Source: Chryseobacterium sp. YIM B08800
GTDB taxonomy: Bacteria > Bacteroidota > Bacteroidia > Flavobacteriales > Weeksellaceae
Length of the DNA: 64,000 nt
Direction of reading: 5' to 3'
NCBI RefSeq assembly: GCF_026163565.1
Contig: NZ_JAPDKN010000038.1
Span: 25,488-89,487, forward strand
Both the position numbers and the translations under genes were made by a program. Position 1 is the stretch's first letter; the number at the start of each line of letters is the position of its first letter. Of this stretch, positions 1-8,595 are shown one piece after another. The notes under the pieces were generated by a model that did not search any database, was not told the origin of the DNA, and saw only the letters and a list, made by a program, of their open reading frames with translations.

Positions 1-87
1 AAGTGAAGCTCAACTTAATTTATCTAAACTCCTTCATTAAATCTTAATAGTTAAATTAAAACATCAAGCCCTTGCTGAGTAAAACGC

Positions 88-150
88 CTTTGCGATCGAA
101 AAAATACACAGTAAGCCAATAAAAAATTCTTTGCGCTCCTTGCGTTAAAA
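88..150. repeat. Partial CTTTGCGTT-type intergenic repeat upstream of the GH43 gene
   Basis: This stretch contains CGCCTTTGCG and then CTTTGCGCTCCTTGCGTTAA shortly before the GH43 start codon. It matches the 3' half of the longer palindromic elements at 4786-4946 and 9526-9716. Only one side is recognisable here, so it is a partial or decayed copy. Confidence 0.45.
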
Positions 151-165
151 CAGAATCAAATTTTT

Positions 166-1806
166 ATGACAATCAAATTTTTAAATATACTTTCAATAAC
201 CGCCTTTTCTATTGCATCAACTTATCTAAATGCACAGGAAAAACCATACGTTTCAGAAGTCTGGACTGCCGATCAGGGAAAAACTTACAGAAATCCGATT
301 TTGTATGCAGATTATTCAGATCCTGATGTTACCCGTGTTGGTGATGATTATTATATGACCGCTTCAAGTTTTAACGAAGCTCCAGGGTTACCAATTCTTC
401 ATTCAAAAGATATGGTCAACTGGAAATTGGTCAACTATGCTTTGCCAGATGTTTTACCCGCAAAAAACTTCAGCACTCCCAAAAGAGGTGATGGAGTTTG
501 GGCTCCTGCAATCCGTTTTCATCAAGGTGAGTTCTACATTTATTGGGGTGATCCTGATTTCGGAATTTACATGGTAAAAACCAAATATCCATTGGGAAAA
601 TGGGAAGATCCTGTTTTGGTGATGGAAGGAAAAGGCTTGATTGATTCTTGTCCGTTTTGGGATGAAGACGGAAGCGCTTACTTAGTTCACGGTTGGGCTG
701 GAAGTCGTGCAGGAGTAAAAAGTTTGCTTTCCATCAATAAAATGAATGCTGAAGGAACAAAAGTTTTAGATAAAGGCGTTCATATTTTTGACGGACACGA
801 TGCTCATCCAACCGTAGAAGGTCCGAAAATGTATAAAAAAAATGGTTATTACTATATTTTCGCTCCTGCAGGTGGAGTTGCTACAGGTTGGCAATTGGTT
901 TTAAGGTCTAAAAATATTTACGGGCCTTACGAAGAAAAAATAGTTCTCGAACAGGGAAAAACAAAAATAAACGGACCTCATCAAGGAGCTTGGGTTGACA
1001 CACCTTCAGGGGAAGACTGGTTCTACCATTTTCAGGATGTGGATGCAGGTGGAAGAATCGTGCATCTTCAACCTATGAAATGGGAAAAAGATTGGCCTGT
1101 AATGGGAATCGACAATGATAAAAATGGAATTGGTGAACCTGTTTTAACGTATAAAAAACCAAACGTTGGTAAAACTTATCCAATCGTTACTCCGCCGGAA
1201 ACGGATGAGTTTGATGGTGAAAAATTAGGTTTACAATGGCAATGGAGCGCCAATGAAAACATCGTTTGGTCTTCCAAACTTCCAGGACAGAAATTTCTGA
1301 GATTATTCTCCATGAAAATGGGTGAAAATGATAAAAACCTTTGGAATGTTCCGAATCTTTTGACCCAAAAATTCCCGGCTCCGAATTTTGTGGCTTCCAC
1401 TAAAGTTAAATTAACTCCGGAAGATGCCAAAGAAGGAAAAACTGCCGGACTTTTAGTAATGGGAATGGATCATGCATCAATTGTTATTACGAACAAAACT
1501 GACGGATATTATGTTCAGTTAAGAAAAGCTGAAAAGGCTGAAAAAGGCGGTGAAGAAAAAGTGTTGTTTGAAACTAAATTAAAATCAAACGAAGTTTATT
1601 TTAAAGTGAACGTCAACGAGCCGAACGGAATTTGCACATTCAGTTACAGCGAAAACGGTAAGAATTTCATAAAAGTTGGCGAACCATTTCAGGCTAAACC
1701 AGGAAAATGGATTGGCGCTAAAGTAGGTTTATATTCTGTAAGCACACAAAAAGCAAACCGTGGTGGCTACGCAGATTTTGAATATTTCAGAGTAACAAAA
1801 AATTAA
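166..1806 (+). CDS. GH43 family glycoside hydrolase (beta-xylosidase / alpha-L-arabinofuranosidase type), secreted
   Basis: This is a 546-residue exported protein with a signal peptide ending near LNAQ (about residue 24). Residues 40-320 form the five-bladed beta-propeller of GH43. The catalytic base is probably D52 in YSDPD, the pKa-modulating residue D160 in IDSCPF, and the acid E218 in VEGPK. The C-terminal 200 residues look like the beta-sandwich found in GH43 xylosidases and arabinofuranosidases. It is the first gene of a pectin-degradation cluster, which favours arabinan or xylan side-chain removal from pectin. The exact sugar specificity cannot be read from sequence. The ATG at 166 gives a proper signal peptide, so this start is preferred. 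Confidence 0.88.
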   Translation: MTIKFLNILSITAFSIASTYLNAQEKPYVSEVWTADQGKTYRNPILYADYSDPDVTRVGDDYYMTASSFNEAPGLPILHSKDMVNWKLVNYALPDVLPAKNFSTPKRGDGVWAPAIRFHQGEFYIYWGDPDFGIYMVKTKYPLGKWEDPVLVMEGKGLIDSCPFWDEDGSAYLVHGWAGSRAGVKSLLSINKMNAEGTKVLDKGVHIFDGHDAHPTVEGPKMYKKNGYYYIFAPAGGVATGWQLVLRSKNIYGPYEEKIVLEQGKTKINGPHQGAWVDTPSGEDWFYHFQDVDAGGRIVHLQPMKWEKDWPVMGIDNDKNGIGEPVLTYKKPNVGKTYPIVTPPETDEFDGEKLGLQWQWSANENIVWSSKLPGQKFLRLFSMKMGENDKNLWNVPNLLTQKFPAPNFVASTKVKLTPEDAKEGKTAGLLVMGMDHASIVITNKTDGYYVQLRKAEKAEKGGEEKVLFETKLKSNEVYFKVNVNEPNGICTFSYSENGKNFIKVGEPFQAKPGKWIGAKVGLYSVSTQKANRGGYADFEYFRVTKN

Positions 1807-1812
1807 TTTAAT

Positions 1813-1888
1813 CTCTCGCAAATTTTGCTGATTTCGTAGATAATTTTAAAATAACTAAAATCTGCGTAATCTGTTTAATCTGCGAGAA
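1813..1888. repeat. Palindromic intergenic repeat, CTCTCGC family (copy A)
   Basis: The element opens with CTCTCGCAAATTTTGCTGAT and closes with ATCTGCGAGAA, so the ends form an imperfect inverted repeat. Related copies lie at 18582-18647, 19677-19710 and 20247-20302. It sits directly after the GH43 stop codon. Confidence 0.7.
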
Positions 1889-1899
1889 CTTAAAATACG

Positions 1900-1931
1900 A
1901 AACCTAACGTTTTTTTAAATCCGTTAGGTTT
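1900..1931 (+). terminator. Hairpin AAACCTAACG...CGTTAGGTTT (terminator-like repeat)
   Basis: A perfect 10-bp inverted repeat (AAACCTAACG and CGTTAGGTTT) encloses a T-rich loop. The same core, AAACCTAAC, forms a longer hairpin at 7425-7457. It lies between the GH43 and GH28 genes. No strong T-tract follows the right arm, so it may be only an attenuator or a repeat. Confidence 0.45.
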
Positions 1932-1968
1932 GATAAAATCATCAACAGAAAATTAAAGAATAAATATA

Positions 1969-3630
1969 ATGAAGAAGTCGTTTAAAATCATCAGTCTTGC
2001 TGCAGTGATGCTGTTTTCGGGACAGATGTATGCTCAAAATAAAGATATTTACACAGGAATAGAGTTTAAAATGCCGCAGGTAAAAGAAACTTCTTTTCCA
2101 GCAAATACAGTTTCTATCAAAGATTTTGGAGGTGTTGCAGGAGGTAAGGTAAAAAATACAGAAGCTTTCAAAAAAGCAATCGACGCTTTGGTAAAAAAAG
2201 GAGGTGGTAAACTTGTAGTTCCAAGAGGAATGTGGTTAACCGGACCAATTGTTTTGCAAAGCAACATTAATCTTCATATTGAAGAAGGTGCTTTTGTGGT
2301 TTTCAGCAAAGATAAAAACGATTATCCTTTAGTTGATGTAAGTTTTGAAGGCTTGGAAACGATTCGTTGTCAGTCTCCTATTTCTGCAAAAAATGCTAAA
2401 AATATTGCAATTACAGGAAAAGGGGTAATCGATGGAAGTGGTGATGCATGGAGAGCCATTAAAAAAAGCAAAATGGCAGAATCTCAATGGAAAGAAATTG
2501 TAAAATCTGGCGGAATTCTTTCTGCAGACGGCAAAAACTGGTATCCTTCAGAAAGTTATAAAAAAGGATTCGAAAGCAGCTCGAGCTTCAATGTTCCTGA
2601 TAAAATTTCAAAATCTGAACTGGAATCTGTAAAAGATTTTCTTCGTCCGGTAATGGTGAGCATCGTTGGTTGTGACCAGGTTTTATTGGATGGACCGACT
2701 TTCCAGAATTCTCCGGCTTGGAACTTACATCCATTGATGACTTCAAACTTGATTTTAAGAAATCTTACGGTAAGAAATCCTTGGTATTCTCAAAACGGTG
2801 ATGGTGTAGATTTGGAATCTTGTAAAAATGTTTTGATTTACGACAATACTTTTGATGTTGGTGACGATGCAATTTGCATTAAATCAGGAAAAAATGAAGA
2901 CGGAAGAAAAAGAGGAATGCCTACTGAAAATGTAATCATCAAAAATAATGTGGTTTATCACGGTCACGGAGGTTTCGTTATCGGAAGCGAAATGTCTGGT
3001 GGCGCTAGAAATATTCATGTTTCAGATTGTACATTTATTGGAACTGATATCGGTCTTCGTTTCAAAACAACTCGTGGAAGAGGTGGTATTGTTGAAAATA
3101 TTTATGTAAAAAACATCGATATGATTAATATTCCAACTCAAACGATTGGCTTTAATATGTTCTACGAAGGAGCTTCTCCTGTTTTAGAAGACGGACAAAA
3201 AGAAGAGGGTAATAAAGCTCCAGAAAAAGTATTTCCGGTAACTGAGGAAACTCCAATTTTTAGAAATATCTATTTTAAAAACATCAATGCGGTAAATTCT
3301 GACGAAGCAATTACCATCAATGGGTTGGCTGAAATGAATATTAAAAATATCGTGATTGAAGATTCTCAGTTTGATACAAAGAAAGCATTAACGATTGTAG
3401 ATGCAGACGGAATTACATTGAAAAACGTAAAACTTACGTACAGCGAAGGAACCGGAGCTGTTGTTTACAACAGTAAAAATATAGATTTATCTACCCTTCA
3501 GTTACAATCTTCTCAAAAACCAACAATTAAGGTTTTAGGAAATAAAACATCAGCGGTAAAACTTCCAAAAGAGGTAAAAGGTGAGCAATTAAATATTTCG
3601 AAAGAAGTTGCTAAAAATGCAGTGAAGTAA
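1969..3630 (+). CDS. GH28 family polygalacturonase (exo-type architecture), secreted
   Basis: This 553-residue protein has a signal peptide ending at about residue 22 (YAQ) followed by a right-handed parallel beta-helix. The GH28 signatures are all present: NGDGVD with D278, the aspartate pair D299-D300 in VGDDAIC, GHGG around H333, and the RFKTTRG segment from R364. It hydrolyses alpha-1,4-galacturonosyl bonds of homogalacturonan or rhamnogalacturonan. The length and the inserted segment between residues 160 and 225 resemble Bacteroidota exo-acting members, but mode of action is inferred. It lies 160 bp after the GH43 gene on the same strand. Confidence 0.92.
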   Translation: MKKSFKIISLAAVMLFSGQMYAQNKDIYTGIEFKMPQVKETSFPANTVSIKDFGGVAGGKVKNTEAFKKAIDALVKKGGGKLVVPRGMWLTGPIVLQSNINLHIEEGAFVVFSKDKNDYPLVDVSFEGLETIRCQSPISAKNAKNIAITGKGVIDGSGDAWRAIKKSKMAESQWKEIVKSGGILSADGKNWYPSESYKKGFESSSSFNVPDKISKSELESVKDFLRPVMVSIVGCDQVLLDGPTFQNSPAWNLHPLMTSNLILRNLTVRNPWYSQNGDGVDLESCKNVLIYDNTFDVGDDAICIKSGKNEDGRKRGMPTENVIIKNNVVYHGHGGFVIGSEMSGGARNIHVSDCTFIGTDIGLRFKTTRGRGGIVENIYVKNIDMINIPTQTIGFNMFYEGASPVLEDGQKEEGNKAPEKVFPVTEETPIFRNIYFKNINAVNSDEAITINGLAEMNIKNIVIEDSQFDTKKALTIVDADGITLKNVKLTYSEGTGAVVYNSKNIDLSTLQLQSSQKPTIKVLGNKTSAVKLPKEVKGEQLNISKEVAKNAVK

Positions 3631-3697
3631 GTTTCGAGGTTCGAGATTCGTGTTGAGAGTTTTGTAATTCTAAATTTTAGTTTCGAGATTCGAGAAT
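3631..3697. repeat. Degenerate short repeat starting at the GH28 stop codon
   Basis: Directly after the stop codon the sequence reads GTTTCGAGGTTCGAGATTCG, and a similar run, GTTTCGAGATTCGAG, recurs at 3680. It is an example of short-unit repeats that begin right at gene ends in this window. Confidence 0.5.
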
Positions 3698-3837
3698 TTA
3701 AACACAGAAAAAATCTTTGATTTTTAATCTTATGTGTTCTTAAATATTTTCAAAGTTTGAAACTTAAAAGATTGTAATGTGTTAAAAAAACTTTTGTGAC
3801 TTTTGTGGTTAAACAAAACACCAAATTAATTTTAAAA

Positions 3838-4740
3838 ATGAGTTTTCACAAACTATATTTTCTTTTTGTTTTTTTTGTAGGAGCAAAAGCATTCGGTCAG
3901 ACAAAGCCGAATGCTACTCCTTACACGAATGAAGCAACATACGAAAAACTGAAAAAAAAGTATCCGTTTATTACTCCTTTAAACAGACCAGTTCCATCGA
4001 ATATTTTAATCGATAAAGATGTAGAATATGCCAATATCAATGGATTATCTTTAAAAGCAGATATTTATTATCCTAAAGATCAGTCTAAAAAATATTCCGG
4101 AATTGCTTTAGTTCACGGTGGTGGCTGGATTTCCGGATCTAAGGAAAACGAAAAATACATGGCTCAGGAATTGGCATCAAAAGGTTACGTTGCCATTGCA
4201 GTTGGTTATCGTTTGAGCGAAGTGGCAAAATATCCTGCAGCAATTGACGATGTAGAAAATGCTGTCAAATTTTTAAAGAAAAACAAAAAAAAGTACTCTT
4301 TAAATACAAAAAAAATGGCAATCTTAGGAGAATCTGCAGGAGCGCAAATCGCAACATTGGTAGGTGTAAAAGCTAAAAATAAAATCCAGGCAATCGTTAA
4401 CGTAGACGGAATTGTATCGTTTATTCATCCCGAAGCCGAAGAAAGCACTTACGCAGCTTATTGGTTAAATGGCGACAGAAATGTGAATTTAAAAAACTGG
4501 ACAGAAGCTTCACCTTTAGAATTTGTGGGTAAAAATACACCTCCTACTCTATTCATCAATTCTTCTCAGTCTCGATTTCATGCAGGAAGAGACGACATGA
4601 TGAAGATTTTAAAAAGTCATAATATCTTTACCGAATATCACGAAATAAAAGATACACCGCATTCCTTTTGGTCTGCAGAACCTTGGTTCACAGAAACATT
4701 GAATCTGACGGTAGATTTTTTAGATAAAACGTTGAAATAA
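3838..4740 (+). CDS. Alpha/beta hydrolase, BD-FAE / carbohydrate-esterase-like, secreted
   Basis: The protein is 300 residues from the ATG at 3838, which gives a typical signal peptide (hydrophobic residues 5-18, cleavage near AFGQ). A GTG 42 bp upstream would add a polar extension and is not favoured. The fold is an alpha/beta hydrolase with the oxyanion motif HGGGW (residues 93-97), the nucleophile S166 in GESAG and a late histidine in TPHSFW. This is the hormone-sensitive-lipase/BD-FAE style of esterase. In this cluster it probably removes acetyl or feruloyl esters from plant cell-wall polysaccharide. The acyl group and glycan are not determinable. Confidence 0.8.
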   Translation: MSFHKLYFLFVFFVGAKAFGQTKPNATPYTNEATYEKLKKKYPFITPLNRPVPSNILIDKDVEYANINGLSLKADIYYPKDQSKKYSGIALVHGGGWISGSKENEKYMAQELASKGYVAIAVGYRLSEVAKYPAAIDDVENAVKFLKKNKKKYSLNTKKMAILGESAGAQIATLVGVKAKNKIQAIVNVDGIVSFIHPEAEESTYAAYWLNGDRNVNLKNWTEASPLEFVGKNTPPTLFINSSQSRFHAGRDDMMKILKSHNIFTEYHEIKDTPHSFWSAEPWFTETLNLTVDFLDKTLK

Positions 4741-4776
4741 GTTTAGGTTTAGGTTTAGGTTTAGGTTTAGGTTTAG
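4741..4776. repeat. Hexanucleotide tandem repeat (GTTTAG)x6
   Basis: Six exact copies of GTTTAG begin at the base after the stop codon of the preceding esterase gene. A perfect short array like this is prone to length change by slippage. It is followed within 10 bp by a palindromic element. Confidence 0.95.
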
Positions 4777-4785
4777 GCAAAATTA

Positions 4786-4946
4786 AAACGCAAAGATTTA
4801 ACCTAAATGATGTATAATTTTAGTGAGCAAAGATGAATCAATAAATTGATTTGATTAAGCTCTTGCAATATTTTCAAGCTTAAGCGACTTGTTCGCATCC
4901 TTTGCTCCGTTAAGTAAGCGTAAAGAAAAATAAAACTTTGCGTTAA
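4786..4946. repeat. Palindromic element with ACGCAAAG / CTTTGCGT ends (copy 1)
   Basis: The outer arms are AAACGCAAAG (left) and CTTTGCGTTAAA (right). The interior carries a GAGCAAAG / CTTTGCTC pair and the segment TATTTTCAAGCTTAAGCGAC. The reverse complement of that inner segment is found in the element at 9526-9716, so the two copies lie in opposite orientation. It ends 31 bp before the pectin methylesterase start codon. Confidence 0.75.
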
Positions 4947-4977
4947 AAAAAATTAAAAATCACTCATAAAATTTGTT

Positions 4978-5955
4978 ATGAAAAAACTTTTTTTAATACT
5001 TCTCATTTCAATAACCAATTTTTTATTGGCAGGAAATGAACCTTACATAACAATCACCGTTGCACAAGACGGAAGCGGACAATTCACCTCCATTCAAAAA
5101 GCCATCAATTCTATAAGAGATTTAGGTCCGGGTGAAGCTTTGGTTAAAATAAAAGCGGGAACGTATAACGAAAAAATCGTTATTCCTTCTTCAAAACATA
5201 AGATCACTTTACAAGGCGAAAACAAGGAAAATACCATTATTACCAACGATGATTACTCAGGAAAAACCGATGCCTTGAATGAGAAAATGACCACTTTCAA
5301 TTCCTACACGCTTTTAATTATGTCTGATGATATTAAAATTTCTGATGTAACCATTCAAAACAGTTCTTGCAATAAGGGACAAGCTGTTGCTCTTCATGTG
5401 GAAGGCGACCGTTTCAGCATTAAAAATTCTAAAATTTTAGGTTGTCAGGATACTGTTTATACAGGCGGAAATCACAGCAGACAATTGTATGAAAACTGTT
5501 ATATTGAAGGAACAACCGACTTTCTTTTTGGCTCGGCAACTGTAGTGTTCAAAAATTGTACGATTAAAAGTTTAGCCAATTCTTACATTACCGCTGCTTC
5601 AACAGACCAAAGTAAAGAGTTTGGATATGTATTTTTCGACTGTAAATTAATTGCGAAAGAAGGCATCAATAAAGTATTCTTGGGAAGACCTTGGAGACCG
5701 TACGCAAAAACAGTTTTTATCAATACAGAAATGGGAAATCACATCGTTCCCGAAGGTTGGAATCCCTGGAAAGGCGACAAAATGTTTCCAGACAAAGATA
5801 AAACCGCTTATTACGCAGAATTTGGAAGCAAAGGTGAAGGTGGAAAAACTGAAAATCGTGTAGCGTGGTCTCATCAATTAACAAAAAAAGAAGCTAAAAA
5901 ATATACCATCAAAAATATTTTCGGAAACTGGAATCCGAGTATGAGTAATAAATAA
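4978..5955 (+). CDS. Pectin methylesterase, CE8, secreted
   Basis: This 325-residue protein removes methyl esters from homogalacturonan, exposing it to the polygalacturonase and lyases encoded nearby. After a signal peptide (about residues 1-19), the parallel beta-helix carries the CE8 residues Q135 (GQAVAL), Q157-D158 (GCQDTVY), D181 (GTTDFLFG), and R237 with W239 (LGRPWRPY). All positions expected for catalysis are present, so the enzyme should be active. It follows a palindromic repeat and is part of the + strand pectin gene series. Confidence 0.94.
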   Translation: MKKLFLILLISITNFLLAGNEPYITITVAQDGSGQFTSIQKAINSIRDLGPGEALVKIKAGTYNEKIVIPSSKHKITLQGENKENTIITNDDYSGKTDALNEKMTTFNSYTLLIMSDDIKISDVTIQNSSCNKGQAVALHVEGDRFSIKNSKILGCQDTVYTGGNHSRQLYENCYIEGTTDFLFGSATVVFKNCTIKSLANSYITAASTDQSKEFGYVFFDCKLIAKEGINKVFLGRPWRPYAKTVFINTEMGNHIVPEGWNPWKGDKMFPDKDKTAYYAEFGSKGEGGKTENRVAWSHQLTKKEAKKYTIKNIFGNWNPSMSNK

Positions 5956-5986
5956 TTTGGTAATGAGTAATTATCTTAACTAATAA

Positions 5987-6086
5987 AGATGCTTCGACTT
6001 CGCTCAGCATGACACCGCAACAAAAAGTGCTTTTCATATAAAGCTGTTAGTATTAGAGATGTCATGCTGAGCCTGTCGAAGCATCT
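5987..6086. repeat. Inverted-repeat element with GATGCTTCGAC arms
   Basis: The left arm, AGATGCTTCGACTTCGCTCA (continuing to GCATGACA), is mirrored by a right arm ending CTGTCGAAGCATCT at 6086. The arms are about 29 nt with a few mismatches around an interior of about 42 nt. From general familiarity, this type of palindrome is scattered through Flavobacteriia intergenic DNA. Copy number in this genome is not visible here. Confidence 0.75.
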
Positions 6087-6106
6087 CACAAAAATCAATT
6101 TTAAAA

Positions 6107-6844
6107 ATGAAAAAAATACTTTTAATTCTAAGCGTTGTAATTTCAACAGTAGTTTTAGCTCAGAAAAAACCAACCCTATTTCTGATTGGTGATTCTACAA
6201 TGGCAAACAAAGACAATCCTGACAAAAATCCTGAACATGGATGGGGACAGGTTTTAGGGCAATTTATGACCACCGGAATTGAAATTCAGAATCATGCGAT
6301 GAACGGAAGAAGTTCAAAAAGTTTCAGAACAGAAGGAAGATGGGATAAAGTTGAAAAACAATTGAAAAAAGGTGATTTTGTAATTATCCAATTTGGACAT
6401 AACGACCAGAAATTAAAAGATTCTACAAAGTTTACCAATCCTTATACTCAGTACAGAGCCAATCTTGAAAGATACGTTAATGAAGCAAGGGCAAAAGGCG
6501 CAACACCGATTTTGATGACTTCTATAACAAGAAGAAATTTCAACGAAAATGGAGTTTTAATTGATACCCATAAAGAATATCCTTTGGTGGTAAGAATGGT
6601 TGCCAATGATATGAAAGTTCCTTTTGTTGATATGCAATTACTGACCGAGCAAATGGAAATTTCTTACGGTCCTGAAAAATCAAAATTGTTGCATCTACAT
6701 TTCAAAGCAGGCGAAAATGCATATTATGATAAAGATAAAGCAGACGACACCCATCTATCAAAATTAGGCGCAGAAACCGTAGCAAAACTAGCTGTAAAAT
6801 CTCTGAAAGATTTAAAAATCGGTTTAGAAAAGTATATAAAATAA
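6107..6844 (+). CDS. Rhamnogalacturonan acetylesterase, SGNH/GDSL hydrolase (CE12 type), secreted
   Basis: The 245-residue protein has a signal peptide (1-19) and the four SGNH blocks: GDS with nucleophile S30, GRSS with G67, GHND with N99, and DDTH with D213 and H216. The spacing and the FLIGDSTMANK block fit rhamnogalacturonan acetylesterases, which deacetylate the galacturonate of rhamnogalacturonan I. It lies between the pectin methylesterase and a KdgF-like cupin gene, consistent with that role. Confidence 0.9.
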   Translation: MKKILLILSVVISTVVLAQKKPTLFLIGDSTMANKDNPDKNPEHGWGQVLGQFMTTGIEIQNHAMNGRSSKSFRTEGRWDKVEKQLKKGDFVIIQFGHNDQKLKDSTKFTNPYTQYRANLERYVNEARAKGATPILMTSITRRNFNENGVLIDTHKEYPLVVRMVANDMKVPFVDMQLLTEQMEISYGPEKSKLLHLHFKAGENAYYDKDKADDTHLSKLGAETVAKLAVKSLKDLKIGLEKYIK

Positions 6845-6849
6845 TTAAA

Positions 6850-7055
6850 ACGACATAGGAAAATGGAGCGTTAAGAAAATTTAAATTCAATCCGTTAAAA
6901 AATTTCCACTGTTTGAGCGCGGCAAAAATTATGAAAACAAAACAAATATTAAATCCGCGCGAGTTTTGGAAATTTTAGGATTTAGTTTAAATTTTTAGCG
7001 GAAGTTTCCAAGTCTTGAATTTTTGATTCTTTTGTTTCAAGACAAAAGAATATAG
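6850..7055. repeat. Long intergenic repeat with terminal hairpin ATTCTTTTGT/ACAAAAGAAT
   Basis: The 225-bp gap after the esterase holds no gene. Its right end is a perfect 10-bp stem, ATTCTTTTGT (7026-7035) and ACAAAAGAAT (7042-7051). Upstream there are segments such as TTTTAGCGGAAGTTTCC and CCGCGCGAGTTTTGG. I recall very similar strings between genes of other Chryseobacterium-like genomes, so this is probably an interspersed repeat. That part is recall, not shown by this window. Confidence 0.5.
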
Positions 7056-7069
7056 TAAAAAATAAAATT

Positions 7070-7411
7070 ATGAATTTCAAAAAAGAACCATTTTTCGACG
7101 GCAATTCTGAATGGGAAGATTTAGGAGGCGGAGTTTCCAGACAATTTGTAGGATACAATTCACAGGTAATGATGGTAATTGTAAAATTTGAAAAAGATGC
7201 AATTGGAGCTTTACATCAACATTTTCATTCTCAAATTACGTATGTTGCTTCTGGAAAATTTGAAGTAACCATTGATGGTGAAACCAAAATCTTACAACAA
7301 GGTGACGGATTTTTTGCCCAACCCAATATTTTTCACGGTGTAAAATGTTTGGAAGCAGGGCAATTGATTGATTCTTTCACTCCATTCAGAGAGGATTTTC
7401 TGAAAGATTAA
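7070..7411 (+). CDS. kdgF: KdgF-like cupin, unsaturated uronate linearising enzyme
   Basis: This 113-residue cytoplasmic single-domain cupin matches KdgF in length and pattern (EDLGGGVSRQFVG near the start, HQHFHSQITYV, then FFAQPNIFHGV). The likely metal ligands are H49, H51 or H53, Q55 and H89. KdgF converts the 4,5-unsaturated uronate released by pectate lyases and oligouronate hydrolases into the linear ketouronate. Its place among pectin genes supports this. Other small cupins look similar, so the symbol is probable rather than certain. Confidence 0.8.
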   Translation: MNFKKEPFFDGNSEWEDLGGGVSRQFVGYNSQVMMVIVKFEKDAIGALHQHFHSQITYVASGKFEVTIDGETKILQQGDGFFAQPNIFHGVKCLEAGQLIDSFTPFREDFLKD

Positions 7412-7424
7412 TTTACAAACATTC

Positions 7425-7462
7425 AAACCTAACAGGTTTTAAAAACCTGTTAGGTTTCTTTT
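7425..7462 (+). terminator. Strong hairpin terminator after kdgF
   Basis: A perfect 15-bp inverted repeat, AAACCTAACAGGTTT and AAACCTGTTAGGTTT, with a 3-nt loop is followed by CTTTT. It begins 13 bp after the kdgF stop. It shares its core with the hairpin at 1900-1931. Confidence 0.75.
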
Positions 7463-7491
7463 AATACACTTTAAAGTAGAAAATTAAAATC

Positions 7492-8391
7492 ATGAAAAAA
7501 ACCTTTTTCCTCTTCATTATTTTTCTTTTTACACAAACTTTTGCACAGGAAAAAATACTATTCTGGCCAAAAGGCGAAATGCCCAATTCCAAAATTTTAG
7601 CTTCTAAAACAAAAAAGAAAAAGGTTTTAGCAGAATTGAAAGAACCTGAGCTTTTTGCTTTCCTGCCTCCAATAAAAGAAAGAAATCAAAAGTCGGTCAT
7701 CATTATTCCCGGTGGTGGTTATTCAAAACTCACTTATGACGAAGGTGCTTTTCAAATCGCAAAATGGATGAATACTTTGGGAATCTCCGCTTTTGTTCTC
7801 AACTACAGATTACCAACTTCTACAGATTTAATTCAAAGAGAAATTGCTCCGCTTCAGGACGTTCAAGCTGCTATCAAATATATTAGAAAAAATGCTGAAC
7901 AATGGAAGATTTCACCCAATCTTATAGGTGTTGTGGGAACTTCTGCAGGTGGACATTTGGCGACTTCGGTCAGTAATATCAGTACAGATTACACCGGATT
8001 AAAAGGCGATTTAGCAAATATTTCCACTATTCCTGACTTTGCCGTTTTGTTTTGTCCGGTCATCGATTTGGGTGAATTTGCTCACAAAGGAAGTCGCAAC
8101 AGTTTGCTTGGAGAAAATGCTTCAGAGGAAAAAATCACAGAATATTCCATGCAGAATCGTGTGACCGAAAAAACACCACCAACAATTTTGTTCCATAATC
8201 AGGATGATACCGCAGTTCCGGCAATGAACAGTATTTTATATTATAAAGCCATGACAAAATATAAAGTGAAAGGTTCTTTATTTATTTTTCCTAAAGGTGG
8301 TCATCGTTTTTTTGTTACCGATAAAAATGCACTGAGCGAAAATTGGAAAAAATTGTACGCAGACTGGCTTGCGGGCATTGGTAATAAGTAA
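7492..8391 (+). CDS. Alpha/beta hydrolase esterase, secreted (paralogue 1 of a tandem pair)
   Basis: The 299-residue protein has a signal peptide ending near FAQ (residue 19) and an acetyl-xylan-esterase-like alpha/beta hydrolase domain. The oxyanion motif is PGGGY (about 73-77), the nucleophile is S151 in GTSAGGH, and the acid and histidine are D238 or D239 and H271 in PKGGH. It is very similar to the next gene along its whole length, so the two arose by tandem duplication. Removal of acetyl or other esters from pectin or xylan is inferred from context. Confidence 0.82.
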   Translation: MKKTFFLFIIFLFTQTFAQEKILFWPKGEMPNSKILASKTKKKKVLAELKEPELFAFLPPIKERNQKSVIIIPGGGYSKLTYDEGAFQIAKWMNTLGISAFVLNYRLPTSTDLIQREIAPLQDVQAAIKYIRKNAEQWKISPNLIGVVGTSAGGHLATSVSNISTDYTGLKGDLANISTIPDFAVLFCPVIDLGEFAHKGSRNSLLGENASEEKITEYSMQNRVTEKTPPTILFHNQDDTAVPAMNSILYYKAMTKYKVKGSLFIFPKGGHRFFVTDKNALSENWKKLYADWLAGIGNK

Positions 8392-8424
8392 TGGGTGATA
8401 AAAAGATTTGGAAGGAACTGATTT

Positions 8425-8526
8425 GGGCAGCTGTTCCGCCTTCCACTCCCGCTTTTTTGTTCGTCACATCCCAAGCTAAGTCCAATGGTTCCTCACAAAA
8501 AGAGCTCCGTTCAAGTCGGGCTGCAG
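8425..8526 (-). repeat. Interspersed hairpin-bearing repeat between the tandem esterase genes
   Basis: This is about 100 bp of locally GC-rich sequence. An inner inverted pair, GCTTTTTTGT (8451-8460) and ACAAAAAGAGC (8495-8505), frames the centre, and the ends read GGGCAGCTGTTCCGCC and CGGGCTGCAG. Base composition is clearly unlike the flanking DNA. I recall similar strings (reading AGCCCGACTTGAACGGAGC on the other strand) in Flavobacteriia intergenic regions. The short open frames across it are not convincing genes. Confidence 0.6.
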
Positions 8527-8595
8527 ATTTGTCTTCAAAACAAAATTTATCATCAATTAAAAGAGTATCAATCATTCAGATTTAAAAAATTACCA

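Noticed and set aside
4741..4776. Telomere-like repeat as a chromosome end
   Set aside because: It is only six GTTTAG units inside a continuous bacterial gene cluster; an ordinary microsatellite explains it.
8315..8585. Overlapping open frames on both strands across 8391-8585
   Set aside because: They lie over the interspersed hairpin repeat and have no family resemblance or leader; the esterase starts at 8596.
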